A stretch of 34,407 nucleotides of DNA from CAMDMI01 sp036759185. Its GTDB lineage: Bacteria > Bacteroidota > Bacteroidia > Cytophagales > Flexibacteraceae. Positions 1-9,247 of the stretch are shown here, piece after piece. Below the pieces are notes generated by a model that saw only the letters and a program-made list of their open reading frames with translations, did no database searches and had not been told where the DNA came from. Made by a program: the position numbers and the translations under genes. Position 1 is the stretch's first letter, and every line of letters starts with the position of its first letter. Location of the stretch: NCBI GenBank assembly GCA_036759185.1, contig DAIOVD010000016.1:1-34407 (forward strand). Direction: 5' to 3'.

Positions 1-1507
1 TGAGAGGAGAAATGGCTTTCATCTTAATTGATTCTGCCTTTCCATCCTGATCCATTCCAAACTGAACATAGGAATCGGCATCAAAACTGCGGTCGTTCCA
101 CCGAACTATCCAGGTATTGGCTTTGTAAAACTGCAACTCACCTGTCAGTTTGGGAGACCGCTTACTGTCGAACCAGGGCTTTCCGTTTTTCTGGCTGATG
201 ACCACTTCGCCGAACCAATCGTCCCTGTAGGTTCCGGCAACCAGACTGAAATCCGGTTTCGACTTACTGTTCTTTTTCTGCGCTTCAATTTCTTTAGCGA
301 TTCCGTCCGTAATATCCTTTGCTTCTTTTTCACCTTTCTTCACCCGATCGGCCATTTGCTGAACCCGGTTCATGCCTTTTACTCCGAGGTAACTATCTTT
401 TATTGTGTTGGTTATGGCTGTAAAAGCAGCCCCGGATTGCTGGTTGGTGAGGACGATGATGCCCAGTTTCAGTTCGGGCAACAAGGTGACCTGGGTAACT
501 ACACCAGCCAGGCCACCAGTGTGGGAAACCTGTTTGTACCCTTTGATATCACTCAGAAACCAACCAAGTCCATAGGCTGCGAAATGCGTGTTGTAGGGAG
601 GTACCGTTCCGGTAGGAATGATGGTTTGAGGTGTCCACATCTCATTGTGCTGATCAGAACTGAACAGGGATTTCTTCAGGCTGTCACCATATCTGCCCTG
701 ATTCATTTGCATAATGGCCCAGCGGCACATATCCGGAAGGTTACTCACGATTCCACCTGCCGCATTGGCGGTTTCACTCCAGTCGATCACCAAAGGCTGT
801 ACTTTACCATTCACCGGTGCGTGCGGACTGATGAGGTTGCTGCGGTTTTTCAAACGACTCATAGAGGCAACGCTGGTGGTCATTCCGAGCGGTTTCATGA
901 TTCTTTGTTCGATGAAATCTTCCCAGCTCATTCCGGACGCCTTCACAATAACTTCACCCGCCACGATGTAGAGATTGTTGTCGTAGTCATATTGGGTGCG
1001 AAATCCGGAGACCGGTTTGAGATAACGAAGATTATGAATGATATCCTTGCGGGTGAAGTTGCTCGAATCGGGAAACATCATCAGGTCTCCGGCCCCAAGA
1101 CCAAGGCCGCTGCGGTGAGTCAACAGATCGCGGATGGTAAATTCTTCGGTCACATAGGGATTGTACAATTTGAATTCAGGGATGAAGTCACGCACCTTAT
1201 CGTCCCATTTCAGCTTTCCCTCATCCACCAGCATGGCAAGAGCAGCAGCGGTAAATGCCTTGCTGTTGCTGGCAATGCCAACCAGCGTGTTCTCATCCAT
1301 CGGTTGGTTTGTTTTTAGCGAACGTAGTCCATACCCTTTGGAATGTACCACCTTCCCATCTTTCACCACGGCCACCGAAATGCCGGGTACGTCAAAGGTT
1401 TTGAGTGCGAGCTGTGTGAGTGAGTCGATCTGAGCAGAGGAAATGACCTGCGCCCGGATCGAAAGGGATGCCGTCAGAAAAACAGCGGCGAAAAGACATA
1501 TTTTCAT
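1..1507 (-). CDS. Serine beta-lactamase-like hydrolase (class C / penicillin-binding type), 3' end cut by the window
   Basis: Reading from ATG at 1507 leftwards the frame stays open to the window edge, giving at least 502 residues without a stop. Residues 1-20 are a signal peptide ending in a typical ...SIRAQ site, so the protein is exported. The beta-lactamase/transpeptidase fold (about 25-375) carries the SxxK motif S80-N-S-K83 with the catalytic serine, a YxN motif Y175-D-N177, and H329-T-G331 in place of KTG. From about 420 a C-terminal beta domain like DUF3471 begins (VAGTYRDDWFGEV). Bacteroidota encode many such enzymes, usually acting as esterases or peptidases of D-amino-acid or wall-derived substrates; real beta-lactam resistance cannot be inferred. 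It lies 69 bp downstream of the SpoIIE sensor on the same strand and could share its transcript. The family assignment is firm; the substrate is unknown. Confidence 0.9.
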   Translation of the reverse strand, partial: MKICLFAAVFLTASLSIRAQVISSAQIDSLTQLALKTFDVPGISVAVVKDGKVVHSKGYGLRSLKTNQPMDENTLVGIASNSKAFTAAALAMLVDEGKLKWDDKVRDFIPEFKLYNPYVTEEFTIRDLLTHRSGLGLGAGDLMMFPDSSNFTRKDIIHNLRYLKPVSGFRTQYDYDNNLYIVAGEVIVKASGMSWEDFIEQRIMKPLGMTTSVASMSRLKNRSNLISPHAPVNGKVQPLVIDWSETANAAGGIVSNLPDMCRWAIMQMNQGRYGDSLKKSLFSSDQHNEMWTPQTIIPTGTVPPYNTHFAAYGLGWFLSDIKGYKQVSHTGGLAGVVTQVTLLPELKLGIIVLTNQQSGAAFTAITNTIKDSYLGVKGMNRVQQMADRVKKGEKEAKDITDGIAKEIEAQKKNSKSKPDFSLVAGTYRDDWFGEVVISQKNGKPWFDSKRSPKLTGELQFYKANTWIVRWNDRSFDADSYVQFGMDQDGKAESIKMKAISPL

Positions 1508-1576
1508 AAGTGTACCAATCGGAGGCCGAAGGTTACCAAATCCGGCGGGCAAATGAAAATTAGTTGGGATAAGATT

Positions 1577-4500
1577 TTAAAAACGGAAGGAGATCATCAA
1601 TCGGTCATCAATCTGTGGAAACGAACCCTGCCATTCTTCCACCCCCTCTCTGATTTCATCCATTCCAATCTGTAATGACTGATGGTTGGATCTCCGGATG
1701 ATATCCTTGAGACCTTTTTTGGTGAGCCGCTTGTTGCTGGGACCACCCAGCTGATCGAACATTCCGTCTGTAAACAAGTAAAACACATCTCCTGGCTGGA
1801 TGTAAATTTCCTGACTCAATCCACGGTAATCGTACCGGTAATTCTGCCCCCGACTTCCTTCCTGGAAGGTCTCTATTTCCCCCTTTCTTAAAAGATTCAG
1901 GCTGATTCCGGAACTGATGAACTGGATTTTGTTTTGCTCAAAGTCAACTGAAAGCAGGGCCAGCTCCACAAAATCGGGGCTGTCAATTTCAGAATTGGAA
2001 CCCAGAAGCCGGACAAGTGACCGGTTGAAAAGTCCCAGAATTTCCTCCACATTCCAATTGGACTCTTCTTTCACCGTTTCACGCAGCAATCCAACAGCAA
2101 TGGTGGTCATAAATGCTCCGGGAACACCATGTCCGGTACAATCGCCGAGTGCAAACACATGTTTTTTCCCAAAATGCGTTAGCCAGAAAAAGTCACCACC
2201 AATGATATCTTTTGGTTTGTTGTACACCGCCACATGGGTAAACAACGTTTTCAATGCACTTTCGCCGGGAAGAATCGCCGACTTGATGCGGTTTGCATAT
2301 GAAAGGCTGTCGGTAATGTTTTTGTGCTGGTACTGAATGAGTTGTTCTGCTTCCAGTCGTTCGGTGATGTCCCGTCCTATGGAAAGATAGCCTTCGATCT
2401 TCTTGCCGCCATCGCTTGTTAGAAGAGAAACCTGAAATCCGAGCCACCGCACCTGACCCGTCCTTGTTACCACCGGAAACTCGTGATACGTGCTGGTTAC
2501 TCTGCTCTTGGATTGCAGGCGGTAGAACTCAATGACGGTTTCCTTCATATCCTCGCGAAGAAAATCGGTGTAGCTGCGTCCGATCAGATCTTTGTTCGGA
2601 ATACCGAGAATGAATGAGGTCTGAGGGTTCGCATACACGATTCTACCATAGAAATCGGTCTGGTAAATAGCATCGGGAGCATTTTCCACCAGATTTTCGA
2701 AACGGGCTTCCAATGCTTCACTTTCAGTAATGTCCTGGCCCATGAGCACCATCATTTCTTCATTGATAGCCCGGCCGGCAAATTTAAACATCCGAAGATC
2801 ACCTTTCTTTGATTTCAGGTGGACCTTGAGTTCCGTTTCTTTCTTTTCCTGAATACTGCGAAGCATGGTGAGAACGTCCTCATTCCGGCCTACGACCTCC
2901 GACCACCAGATCCGGCCCGCCACTTCCCAGGTAGAATAACCGAGGATTTCGTACAGATTTTCACTGGAGAACACGAGAGTACCATCGAATTTGAAACCCA
3001 GGACTAAAACAGGTCCCGAATTCACCACTTTGTTGGCAAAAACAAGCTTTTCTTCACCCGACTGTTTTGAAAGGTGTATGATGATCAGAATAATGGATAA
3101 CCCGGTGGCTCCCATCTGAAACGGAACTGGACTGTACAGGGGCTGATCAAAATAGAAATTACAAAACAGAGCAAACGTATTCAGAAAGGCTCCATACGCG
3201 ATGATTTGCCAGTATTTGTTGAACACAAGGAAGGCCAGCGTTGAAATGTACAGAAGTGCCACAATATGGAAAGGTGCCATATTGCTCTGGATGATCCCCC
3301 ATGATGTATCTGCAATAAAAATAAGAAAGGAAAGAATAAGAGCCAGGCGAATATGCCGTTTGGCAGATGGTACAAGAAAGGAAAGGACAAAAAACCCGCC
3401 GACCAATCCTGTCACCAATGCGAGGTTGAATGCATTGAAATAGATAGAAGGTTCAAACCTAGATGATACGATCAGAGTAACCGGATAGAAAACTGTGAAA
3501 ATGAGCAGGATAATCTGGCTGGTTTTTTCCGGCACATCGAGATCCTGTCGAAGATACCCCTGATCCGAAAAAGACCGCAGCAACAAACGGGCGGCAACCA
3601 GCACAAACAGCATCACAAGCACCACACCCGCCAGAAGTGCTGCGGTGGAAAGATACCAGGGTGCTTTGATTTCAAATGAAAAAGTCGAAGGCTGACTAAA
3701 CGTGACACCGTCGTAACTGGTGCGAACTTTAAATGTGTGTCGCCCGGATTCCGGATTGATGAAAAAGGCTTCCTTTTCTGGTTTGAGAGGGCTCCATCCA
3801 CGTTTGTCATCATCCAGTACAAAACTGTACCAGAGTTTATTCGGGTAAATCGGATTAATGGAATTGAAAGACAGTGAAATGCCAGAAGGATTGTCTTTAA
3901 GGACAACATCCTGCAAATCGGTGAGGTACCAGAAATTGTTCAGCCCCGGAATACTGTCGACCCAGTTTCCGTTTTTGAAACTTGCCCGGATGTGGGTGAT
4001 CTGTGGTTTGGGAGGAAGCGGATCGAGTACTTTGCTTTTCACCGGCATGGCAAATAAGCCCTGAATGGTGCAGATGTATAATGTGTGTTCATGCAGATAT
4101 GAGGCCCGCATATTGGCTTCGTATCCGTCGTATCCTTCTTCAGGACCAAAATTCCTGACTTCTTTCAACTCTCCGGCCGGACCCACCGTCACCCGGTCAA
4201 GACCCTGGTTGGTACCAATCCATAAATGACCCAGGGCGTCCCCATTCAGTGTGTACAAAAGATTGGAACTCAGTCCCTGTTCGATCCGGATTTTCTTCCA
4301 TCCCCGTTTCGTCTTTGCCACCAGACCATCACTTGTAGCAAACCAAATATTCTGATATGAATCTCTGGTAGAAATGAAAAACAGGGACGCAATGCTGTCA
4401 GGTACCTGAACCTTTGAAATGCGGGAAGTCGAAACTTCCAGGTTCCAAAGTCCGGAATTACTGGGAATAAGGAACTGACCAGGTTTATCTTCCTGAAAAC

Positions 4501-5914
4501 CATAAATAAATCGTGGATCCACATCCGGTGGCGTTACCCGGATCAGTTTTTCCTTTGCGTCCAGTTTCCAGATACCAAAGCCATACGTACCGATCAGTAG
4601 TTCACCGGATGGAAGACTTTTAAGCATGATGGTCTTCCCTGGTTCAGGCAAAAACGAAAGGACCTTGTAGTCGCTTTTCCGTAAAATAAACAATCCTTTA
4701 TCTGTTCCGAGGTAATACCGCTCTTTCGAATCACAGATGGAAAAAATATTGACGTCCGGAAAAAGGACACGGATGCTCTCTTTGCCCAGAGCCGGGTTCC
4801 ATTCTTTGATCAGAAGCCCGGATTCCTTTCCTCCAGCCATCAGTTTGCCTTCGAGCGATATGTGCACTGCCCGAAGATTTGTGTTCATGTACGGAGGAAA
4901 ATTTTCAAACGAATACCCTGTATGGGCAGGTTTGATCACAAGTCCCGATCCCTGGGTTCCGATCCAGATGGCACCATTCCGGTCCTGCATCAGGCAATTG
5001 ATACTGTGAAACAAATTGGACACCGACTGAGACAGATCAATCACCTCACCGGAAGATGACACAACCCTCCGTTTGGAGGTGGCGAACCACTTTACATTTT
5101 GTCCAAGTCCAAATACGACGCATCGGATTTCTTCGTTCGGCCGGAGTGAGCAATGCTGGATTTTGTCCCAGCCTGAGATGAAAGGCCAGCCATCGCGGAA
5201 ATCTACCACAGCAGTGAAACCATCAGACGAAACCAGACCGGCAGATGTGTTGTTAATGGGATTGATCCCCACCACTTTGTGATCTTTGAGGTGTTCGTGA
5301 ATCCGGAGTAAAAGGGAACGTGCACGGGATTTCACATCAATCACCCATAATCCTGAATCTTCTGAAGCCAGAATCCAGCGGTTGTTGAGTGTGCCGTGAG
5401 TGATAAAATCCTGAACCGTATGTGAAAAACTGAATACCGTTTTCGTTGCGACCTTATCCTTTGCAACCTGAAATACTATCTTATCGGCTATTCCGTACAC
5501 ATCTTTTCCAAGAACCGCGATTTTCTTGAGTTCATGGTATCCTTCGAGAACAGCAGGACTACGGGAGAAGTGCTTGTTATCGTAAATCTGAATCCCACCG
5601 TACGTTCCTCCCACTGCCAGTTTATGGTCCCAGGTTTCCTGTACATCGGCAATGAAATCTCCGCTAAGTCCGGATTTCGAATTGAGAATGCGACTATCCC
5701 CTGTGCCAAGCATTTCCACCATACCACCGCCCCGGGTGCCTACCCAAACAATTCCCCGGCTATCCTGAAAAATGGTTGAGATTTCTGATTGGGGTAGCCC
5801 TTGTTTCAGTGAATACTGACGAAACGACGGTACCTGTGCCCGGATACTGAAAACCGGAGCCAGGAAAATCCAGAATACGTAAAACCAGAGGGAAAAGAAG
5901 CCGTTTCTATTCAT
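1577..5914 (-). CDS. Propeller/Y_Y_Y sensor with 7 TM helices, two PAS domains and a SpoIIE-type PP2C phosphatase
   Basis: This 1445-aa signalling protein has a signal peptide (about 1-26). A periplasmic two-component-regulator-type beta-propeller follows at about 28-650, with repeats such as FQDSRGIVWVGTRGGGM and ALGHLWIGTNQGLDRV, then a Y_Y_Y Ig-like domain at about 678-748. A first membrane helix lies at about 752-778 and six more hydrophobic helices at about 797-955. Two cytoplasmic PAS domains follow (about 965-1070 and 1070-1200, each ending in a PAC-like ...DITE segment). The C-terminal SpoIIE/PP2C phosphatase (about 1215-1445) has metal-binding signatures GDCTGHGVPGAF (near 1255) and LFTDGMFDQ (near 1380). 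Known family members dephosphorylate anti-anti-sigma-type proteins. The inference is that an extracellular or membrane cue is converted into Ser/Thr dephosphorylation. No histidine kinase, STAS or anti-sigma partner is encoded nearby. The start is the only ATG directly before the signal peptide. Confidence 0.9.
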   Translation of the reverse strand: MNRNGFFSLWFYVFWIFLAPVFSIRAQVPSFRQYSLKQGLPQSEISTIFQDSRGIVWVGTRGGGMVEMLGTGDSRILNSKSGLSGDFIADVQETWDHKLAVGGTYGGIQIYDNKHFSRSPAVLEGYHELKKIAVLGKDVYGIADKIVFQVAKDKVATKTVFSFSHTVQDFITHGTLNNRWILASEDSGLWVIDVKSRARSLLLRIHEHLKDHKVVGINPINNTSAGLVSSDGFTAVVDFRDGWPFISGWDKIQHCSLRPNEEIRCVVFGLGQNVKWFATSKRRVVSSSGEVIDLSQSVSNLFHSINCLMQDRNGAIWIGTQGSGLVIKPAHTGYSFENFPPYMNTNLRAVHISLEGKLMAGGKESGLLIKEWNPALGKESIRVLFPDVNIFSICDSKERYYLGTDKGLFILRKSDYKVLSFLPEPGKTIMLKSLPSGELLIGTYGFGIWKLDAKEKLIRVTPPDVDPRFIYGFQEDKPGQFLIPSNSGLWNLEVSTSRISKVQVPDSIASLFFISTRDSYQNIWFATSDGLVAKTKRGWKKIRIEQGLSSNLLYTLNGDALGHLWIGTNQGLDRVTVGPAGELKEVRNFGPEEGYDGYEANMRASYLHEHTLYICTIQGLFAMPVKSKVLDPLPPKPQITHIRASFKNGNWVDSIPGLNNFWYLTDLQDVVLKDNPSGISLSFNSINPIYPNKLWYSFVLDDDKRGWSPLKPEKEAFFINPESGRHTFKVRTSYDGVTFSQPSTFSFEIKAPWYLSTAALLAGVVLVMLFVLVAARLLLRSFSDQGYLRQDLDVPEKTSQIILLIFTVFYPVTLIVSSRFEPSIYFNAFNLALVTGLVGGFFVLSFLVPSAKRHIRLALILSFLIFIADTSWGIIQSNMAPFHIVALLYISTLAFLVFNKYWQIIAYGAFLNTFALFCNFYFDQPLYSPVPFQMGATGLSIILIIIHLSKQSGEEKLVFANKVVNSGPVLVLGFKFDGTLVFSSENLYEILGYSTWEVAGRIWWSEVVGRNEDVLTMLRSIQEKKETELKVHLKSKKGDLRMFKFAGRAINEEMMVLMGQDITESEALEARFENLVENAPDAIYQTDFYGRIVYANPQTSFILGIPNKDLIGRSYTDFLREDMKETVIEFYRLQSKSRVTSTYHEFPVVTRTGQVRWLGFQVSLLTSDGGKKIEGYLSIGRDITERLEAEQLIQYQHKNITDSLSYANRIKSAILPGESALKTLFTHVAVYNKPKDIIGGDFFWLTHFGKKHVFALGDCTGHGVPGAFMTTIAVGLLRETVKEESNWNVEEILGLFNRSLVRLLGSNSEIDSPDFVELALLSVDFEQNKIQFISSGISLNLLRKGEIETFQEGSRGQNYRYDYRGLSQEIYIQPGDVFYLFTDGMFDQLGGPSNKRLTKKGLKDIIRRSNHQSLQIGMDEIREGVEEWQGSFPQIDDRLMISFRF

Positions 5915-6549
5915 TTGAATCCGAAACCTTAGCAGTTTCGATACACATGTAATCCGGGTAAAAGTAGCCTCAATTTACAGGGATTAGAAAATCTAACCTC
6001 TCATCCGGGTGACACATTGCGTAAGAAATGGAACCAATCGCAGTCAATATTTCAGGAAATAGAGAAGACCAGAAGCGCCGTTCATCATTCGTCGGTATTT
6101 CAATTCCATTCCTCGCCCAAAACCCGACAGTTATGATCCTGTGAAAAGGTTGCCACAGTGTATGAAAAAACAGAGAATTTCCTAAAACCAGATACCCATT
6201 GAAGCAAGAAGTTCAGTACGGTAATCCGCTGGTTTCGAATAATACGAAAAGATCATCTCATCCTGCCTTGTGTACAATCCTCTGCTTTCCAACCGGATAT
6301 GAGCATTTGGGTATGGACAGAATGAAGGCATAAAATTCAATCTCATTTTTTGTGCCCAATAACTCTGAGTAATTGTTTTCATCTGTTAAACAGACCGTTC
6401 CACTCAAGACATATGTACGCTTCTATTTTGGTGTATCCGGCAAATTTGGGAATTCCATTTCAAACTCCTGCCGCATCTTCTATCTTTGCCACCCCCGGAT
6501 TTTCCGGAAACGGATGCCCGGTGGCAAAACCGAATCAAACTGAATTACT
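5915..6549. other. 635-bp intergenic region, no convincing gene
   Basis: This stretch separates the divergent sensor gene and yqeY. The only sizeable frame is a 66-codon minus-strand frame (6182-6382) ending ...SMGIWF. It has no recognisable domain and no ribosome-binding site. A terminal aromatic residue after an alternating pattern is reminiscent of an outer-membrane strand, so a decayed barrel gene is conceivable but not demonstrable. A TAnnTTTG -7 box at 6481-6488 belongs to yqeY. I see no tRNA, strong terminator or repeat here. Confidence 0.5.
6458..6488 (+). promoter_or_regulatory. Putative Bacteroidota promoter of the yqeY-cvpA pair
   Basis: TATCTTTG at 6481-6488 matches the Bacteroidota -7 consensus TAnnTTTG. 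TTTC at 6458-6461 sits 19 nt upstream, where TTTG would be expected. Transcription would start near 6495 and leave a leader of about 55 nt before the ATG at 6550. Confidence 0.5.
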
Positions 6550-7005
6550 ATGTCATTAAAAGTTAAAATCGATGCGGCCATCAAAACCGCAATGCTGGCT
6601 AAAGAACAAACCCGTTTGCTGGCACTTCGCAGCATCAAATCGCTCATTCTTCTCGAAGCCACCAAAGAAGGTGGAAACGGGGAACTGTCGGAAGATTCAG
6701 AAATGAAAATCCTCAATAAAGCCGCCAAACAAAGACGCGATTCACTTGAAATTTTCAAACAACAGGGAAGAGCCGATCTGGCCGAGAAGGAGCAGGCCGA
6801 ACTTTCAGTGATCGAGGAATTTCTCCCCAAACAACTGAGTGCGGAAGAACTCGAAGCCAAAATCCGGGAATTTGTTGCCCAGGTGGGTGCTACTGGTCCG
6901 CAGGATATGGGCAAAGTGATGGGGGTGGCCACGAAAGGACTCGCTGGTCTGGCCGATGGAAAAGCAGTTTCAGAAACGGTAAAGAAAATCCTTGCTGGAG
7001 GCTGA
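6550..7005 (+). CDS. yqeY: GatB/YqeY domain-containing protein
   Basis: A 151-residue soluble protein that matches the stand-alone YqeY family over its whole length. It has an N-terminal helical region (MSLKVKIDAAIKTAMLAKEQ, then LALRSIKSLILLEAT), the motif RRDSLEIFKQQGRADLAEKE, the hinge EEFLPKQLS near residue 95, and the C-terminal GatB-tail-like half with GPQDMGKVMGVATKGLAG. YqeY resembles the tRNA-binding tail of the GatB amidotransferase subunit, but its cellular role is not settled. The ATG at 6550 is preceded by a plausible -7 box at 6481. The next gene starts 14 nt before this stop, so the two are probably translated together. Confidence 0.93.
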   Translation: MSLKVKIDAAIKTAMLAKEQTRLLALRSIKSLILLEATKEGGNGELSEDSEMKILNKAAKQRRDSLEIFKQQGRADLAEKEQAELSVIEEFLPKQLSAEELEAKIREFVAQVGATGPQDMGKVMGVATKGLAGLADGKAVSETVKKILAGG

Positions 7006-7519
7006 TTCCTTTTTCCTTCATCCGGTCGATATCGGATTGGCCCTCCTTTTATTGTGGGGGGCCTGGAAGGGTTATAAAACCGGTCTGGTTCTGGTTCTGA
7101 TCAATACGTTGGCTTTGATTGCGGCAATTGTGATCGGATTCAAATTCCTGACCGAAGCCACGATTTTGCTGGACGGTCAGATTAAAGGAGGAAAGATGAT
7201 CCTGCCGGTTCTGGCCTTTATTCTGTTGTTTGGCTGCACCTATTTTTCACTTCGGTGGTTTGCCGGATTTGCCAGCAACAGTCTGAAACAAACCTTACTG
7301 GGACCAGTCGATCAGGCAGCCGGTGCTGTACTGGGACTCTTTCGAATGGCTTTCATTGTGAGTTCTGTCCTTTTCAGCTTTGATCTTCTGGGCATCAAAA
7401 TGAAACTGACCGGAAACCAGGAACTCATTCTTTTACCCGCCCTATTAAAATTCGGAGCCTTTAGCCTTAAAGGTCTGGCGCCCCTGCTTCCATTCCTGAA
7501 AAAGCTGCTTCCTGCCTGA
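6992..7519 (+). CDS. CvpA family membrane protein
   Basis: A 175-residue hydrophobic protein with four predicted membrane helices (about 13-32, 34-52, 66-90 and 104-128). The CvpA family pattern is present: an N-terminal DIGLALLLLWGAWKGYKTGL segment and a later QTLLGPVDQAAGAVLGLFR segment. CvpA proteins are inner-membrane proteins linked to colicin V export and envelope homeostasis in E. coli; a molecular function is not established. The start used is TTG at 6992, overlapping the yqeY stop by 14 nt. No ATG or GTG lies before the conserved first helix, so the overlapping TTG is the best choice. The C-terminal 35 residues form another hydrophobic or amphipathic segment (LPALLKFGAFSLKGLAPLLP). 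Confidence 0.85.
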   Translation: MLEADSFFLHPVDIGLALLLLWGAWKGYKTGLVLVLINTLALIAAIVIGFKFLTEATILLDGQIKGGKMILPVLAFILLFGCTYFSLRWFAGFASNSLKQTLLGPVDQAAGAVLGLFRMAFIVSSVLFSFDLLGIKMKLTGNQELILLPALLKFGAFSLKGLAPLLPFLKKLLPA

Positions 7520-7732
7520 ATCTTTATTCCCGGAGGCGCTATTCAAACTCCACTTCAAAAAATGAATGTTGCTGAGTTTTGTGAATTGTCGGGGAAAATT
7601 TCATTTTGCGACTGAAATCAAAGTACCGGAATTCCAAAATCAGGATTGAAACGGAATTTCTTCATTTCAAACCAGGATGTACTGACTCAATCGTTTTCTT
7701 CCATATTGCAAACATCTACCTAAAGACTTTAC

Positions 7733-9247
7733 ATGAGTTTATTCAGAAAAAAATCATTAACGCAGATTCTTTCATTTGCACACGATCCTGAAAAAGGACT
7801 TAAACGAACACTGAACGCCTGGAACCTTGTGGCTTTGGGAATTGGTGCCATTATAGGTGCCGGTCTTTTTGTAAGGACAGCTGCTGCAGCGGGCCAGGCA
7901 GCGGGTCCTGCTGTCACCATTTCATTCATTATCGCGGCGGTTGGTTGTGCCTTTGCCGGACTTTGCTACGCAGAATTTGCCGCCATGATCCCCATCTCAG
8001 GAAGTGCCTATGCTTACAGTTATCTCACAATGGGCGAACTGGTTGCCTGGATCATTGGCTGGGCTTTGATTATGGAATATGCCCTGGGGGCCGCAACAGT
8101 GAGTATCGCATGGAGTGAATATCTCAACAAATTGCTGGGAGGGGGAATACCCTATGAATGGTGCCATTCTCCATTTGAAAGTTATACAGATTCTGCAGGC
8201 ATGCTGCATAAAGGATTAGTAAATGCTCCGGCCCTTGTTATTCTCTTATTGCTGACATTGTTGCTCATTCGCGGCACGCAGGAATCAGCCTTCGTAAACG
8301 CCATTATCGTGTTTATCAAAGTGGCTATTGTAATACTTTTTATTGCTTTAGGCTGGCAGTATATCCTCCCTGCAAACCATACACCTTATCTTATTCCGGA
8401 AGGAACCGCTCCTGTCCTGGATAACGCAGGCCAGGTGATTGCCGACTACAGTGGTTATTTTAAACATGGCTGGGGTGGAGTTCTGGGTGGCGCAGCCATC
8501 GTTTTCTTTGCCTTCATCGGATTTGATGCTGTGAGTACTGCTGCCCAGGAGGCAAAAAATCCAAGCCGGGATATGCCGATTGGTATTCTGGGATCTCTGG
8601 TGGTTTGTACCATTTTATACATTCTGTTTGGTCACGTTTTAACAGGTGTAGCCAACTGGAAAGAATTTGTTGATCCGGAAAAAGGCAGAGAGGCAAGCGT
8701 TGCGTATGCCATTTCAACCTATATGTTGAAATATTCCTGGCTCGCTACTGCGGTAACAGTTGCCATTCTGGCTGGTTTCAGTTCTGTAATTCTGGTTATG
8801 CTGATGGGCCAAAGCCGGATTTTTTACTCAATGAGCAACGATGGTTTGATTCCAAAAGCCTTTGGAGAACTTCATCCAAAATACAGTACACCCTACAAAG
8901 CCAATTGGATTCTGTTCATTTTTGTTGGCTTGTTTGCTGCATTCGTTCCAGGAAATGTGGCGGGAGATCTCACCAGTTTTGGGACTCTGTTTGCCTTTGT
9001 TCTGGTCAGCATTGGAATCCTGATTCTTCGGATAAAATCACCTGAAATTAAAAGACCTTTCCGGGCTCCATTTTCACCCGTTGTTCCGATTCTGGGTGCC
9101 ATTGTCTGTCTTGGAATGATTGTCGCTCTTGATATGCAGACCCTGAAAGTAGCATTTGGATGGATGATTTTAGGAATCGCTGTTTACTTCCTTTATGGTC
9201 GGAAAAACAGCAAACTACACCCAAAGAATATGAAATCAGATGCATAA
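7733..9247 (+). CDS. APC-superfamily amino acid permease (cationic amino acid transporter-like)
   Basis: A 504-residue protein with about 12-13 hydrophobic helices. The first helix carries LVALGIGAIIGAGLFV, whose unwound GxG segment binds the substrate backbone in APC (LeuT-fold) transporters. AEFAAMIPISGSAYAYSY follows in helices 2-3, and FFAFIGFDAVSTAAQEAKNP, typical of YfnA/CAT-type permeases, lies near residue 262. A cytosolic N-terminus starts MSLFRKKSLTQIL. Family members import amino acids with protons; the specific amino acid cannot be read from sequence. The stop overlaps the next start by 8 nt (9240-9247), and an OsmC gene follows 12 nt after that one, so the three probably form one transcript. 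No clear promoter box was found in the 213 bp upstream. Confidence 0.93.
   Translation: MSLFRKKSLTQILSFAHDPEKGLKRTLNAWNLVALGIGAIIGAGLFVRTAAAAGQAAGPAVTISFIIAAVGCAFAGLCYAEFAAMIPISGSAYAYSYLTMGELVAWIIGWALIMEYALGAATVSIAWSEYLNKLLGGGIPYEWCHSPFESYTDSAGMLHKGLVNAPALVILLLLTLLLIRGTQESAFVNAIIVFIKVAIVILFIALGWQYILPANHTPYLIPEGTAPVLDNAGQVIADYSGYFKHGWGGVLGGAAIVFFAFIGFDAVSTAAQEAKNPSRDMPIGILGSLVVCTILYILFGHVLTGVANWKEFVDPEKGREASVAYAISTYMLKYSWLATAVTVAILAGFSSVILVMLMGQSRIFYSMSNDGLIPKAFGELHPKYSTPYKANWILFIFVGLFAAFVPGNVAGDLTSFGTLFAFVLVSIGILILRIKSPEIKRPFRAPFSPVVPILGAIVCLGMIVALDMQTLKVAFGWMILGIAVYFLYGRKNSKLHPKNMKSDA

Noticed and set aside
356..1318. Long plus-strand open frame of 320 codons
   Set aside because: It is antisense to the beta-lactamase-like gene, whose minus-strand frame carries SxxK, YxN and HTG motifs. 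The plus-strand translation has no domain pattern.
6182..6382. 66-codon minus-strand frame as a gene
   Set aside because: No signal peptide, domain, ribosome-binding site or promoter; kept only as a possible remnant.
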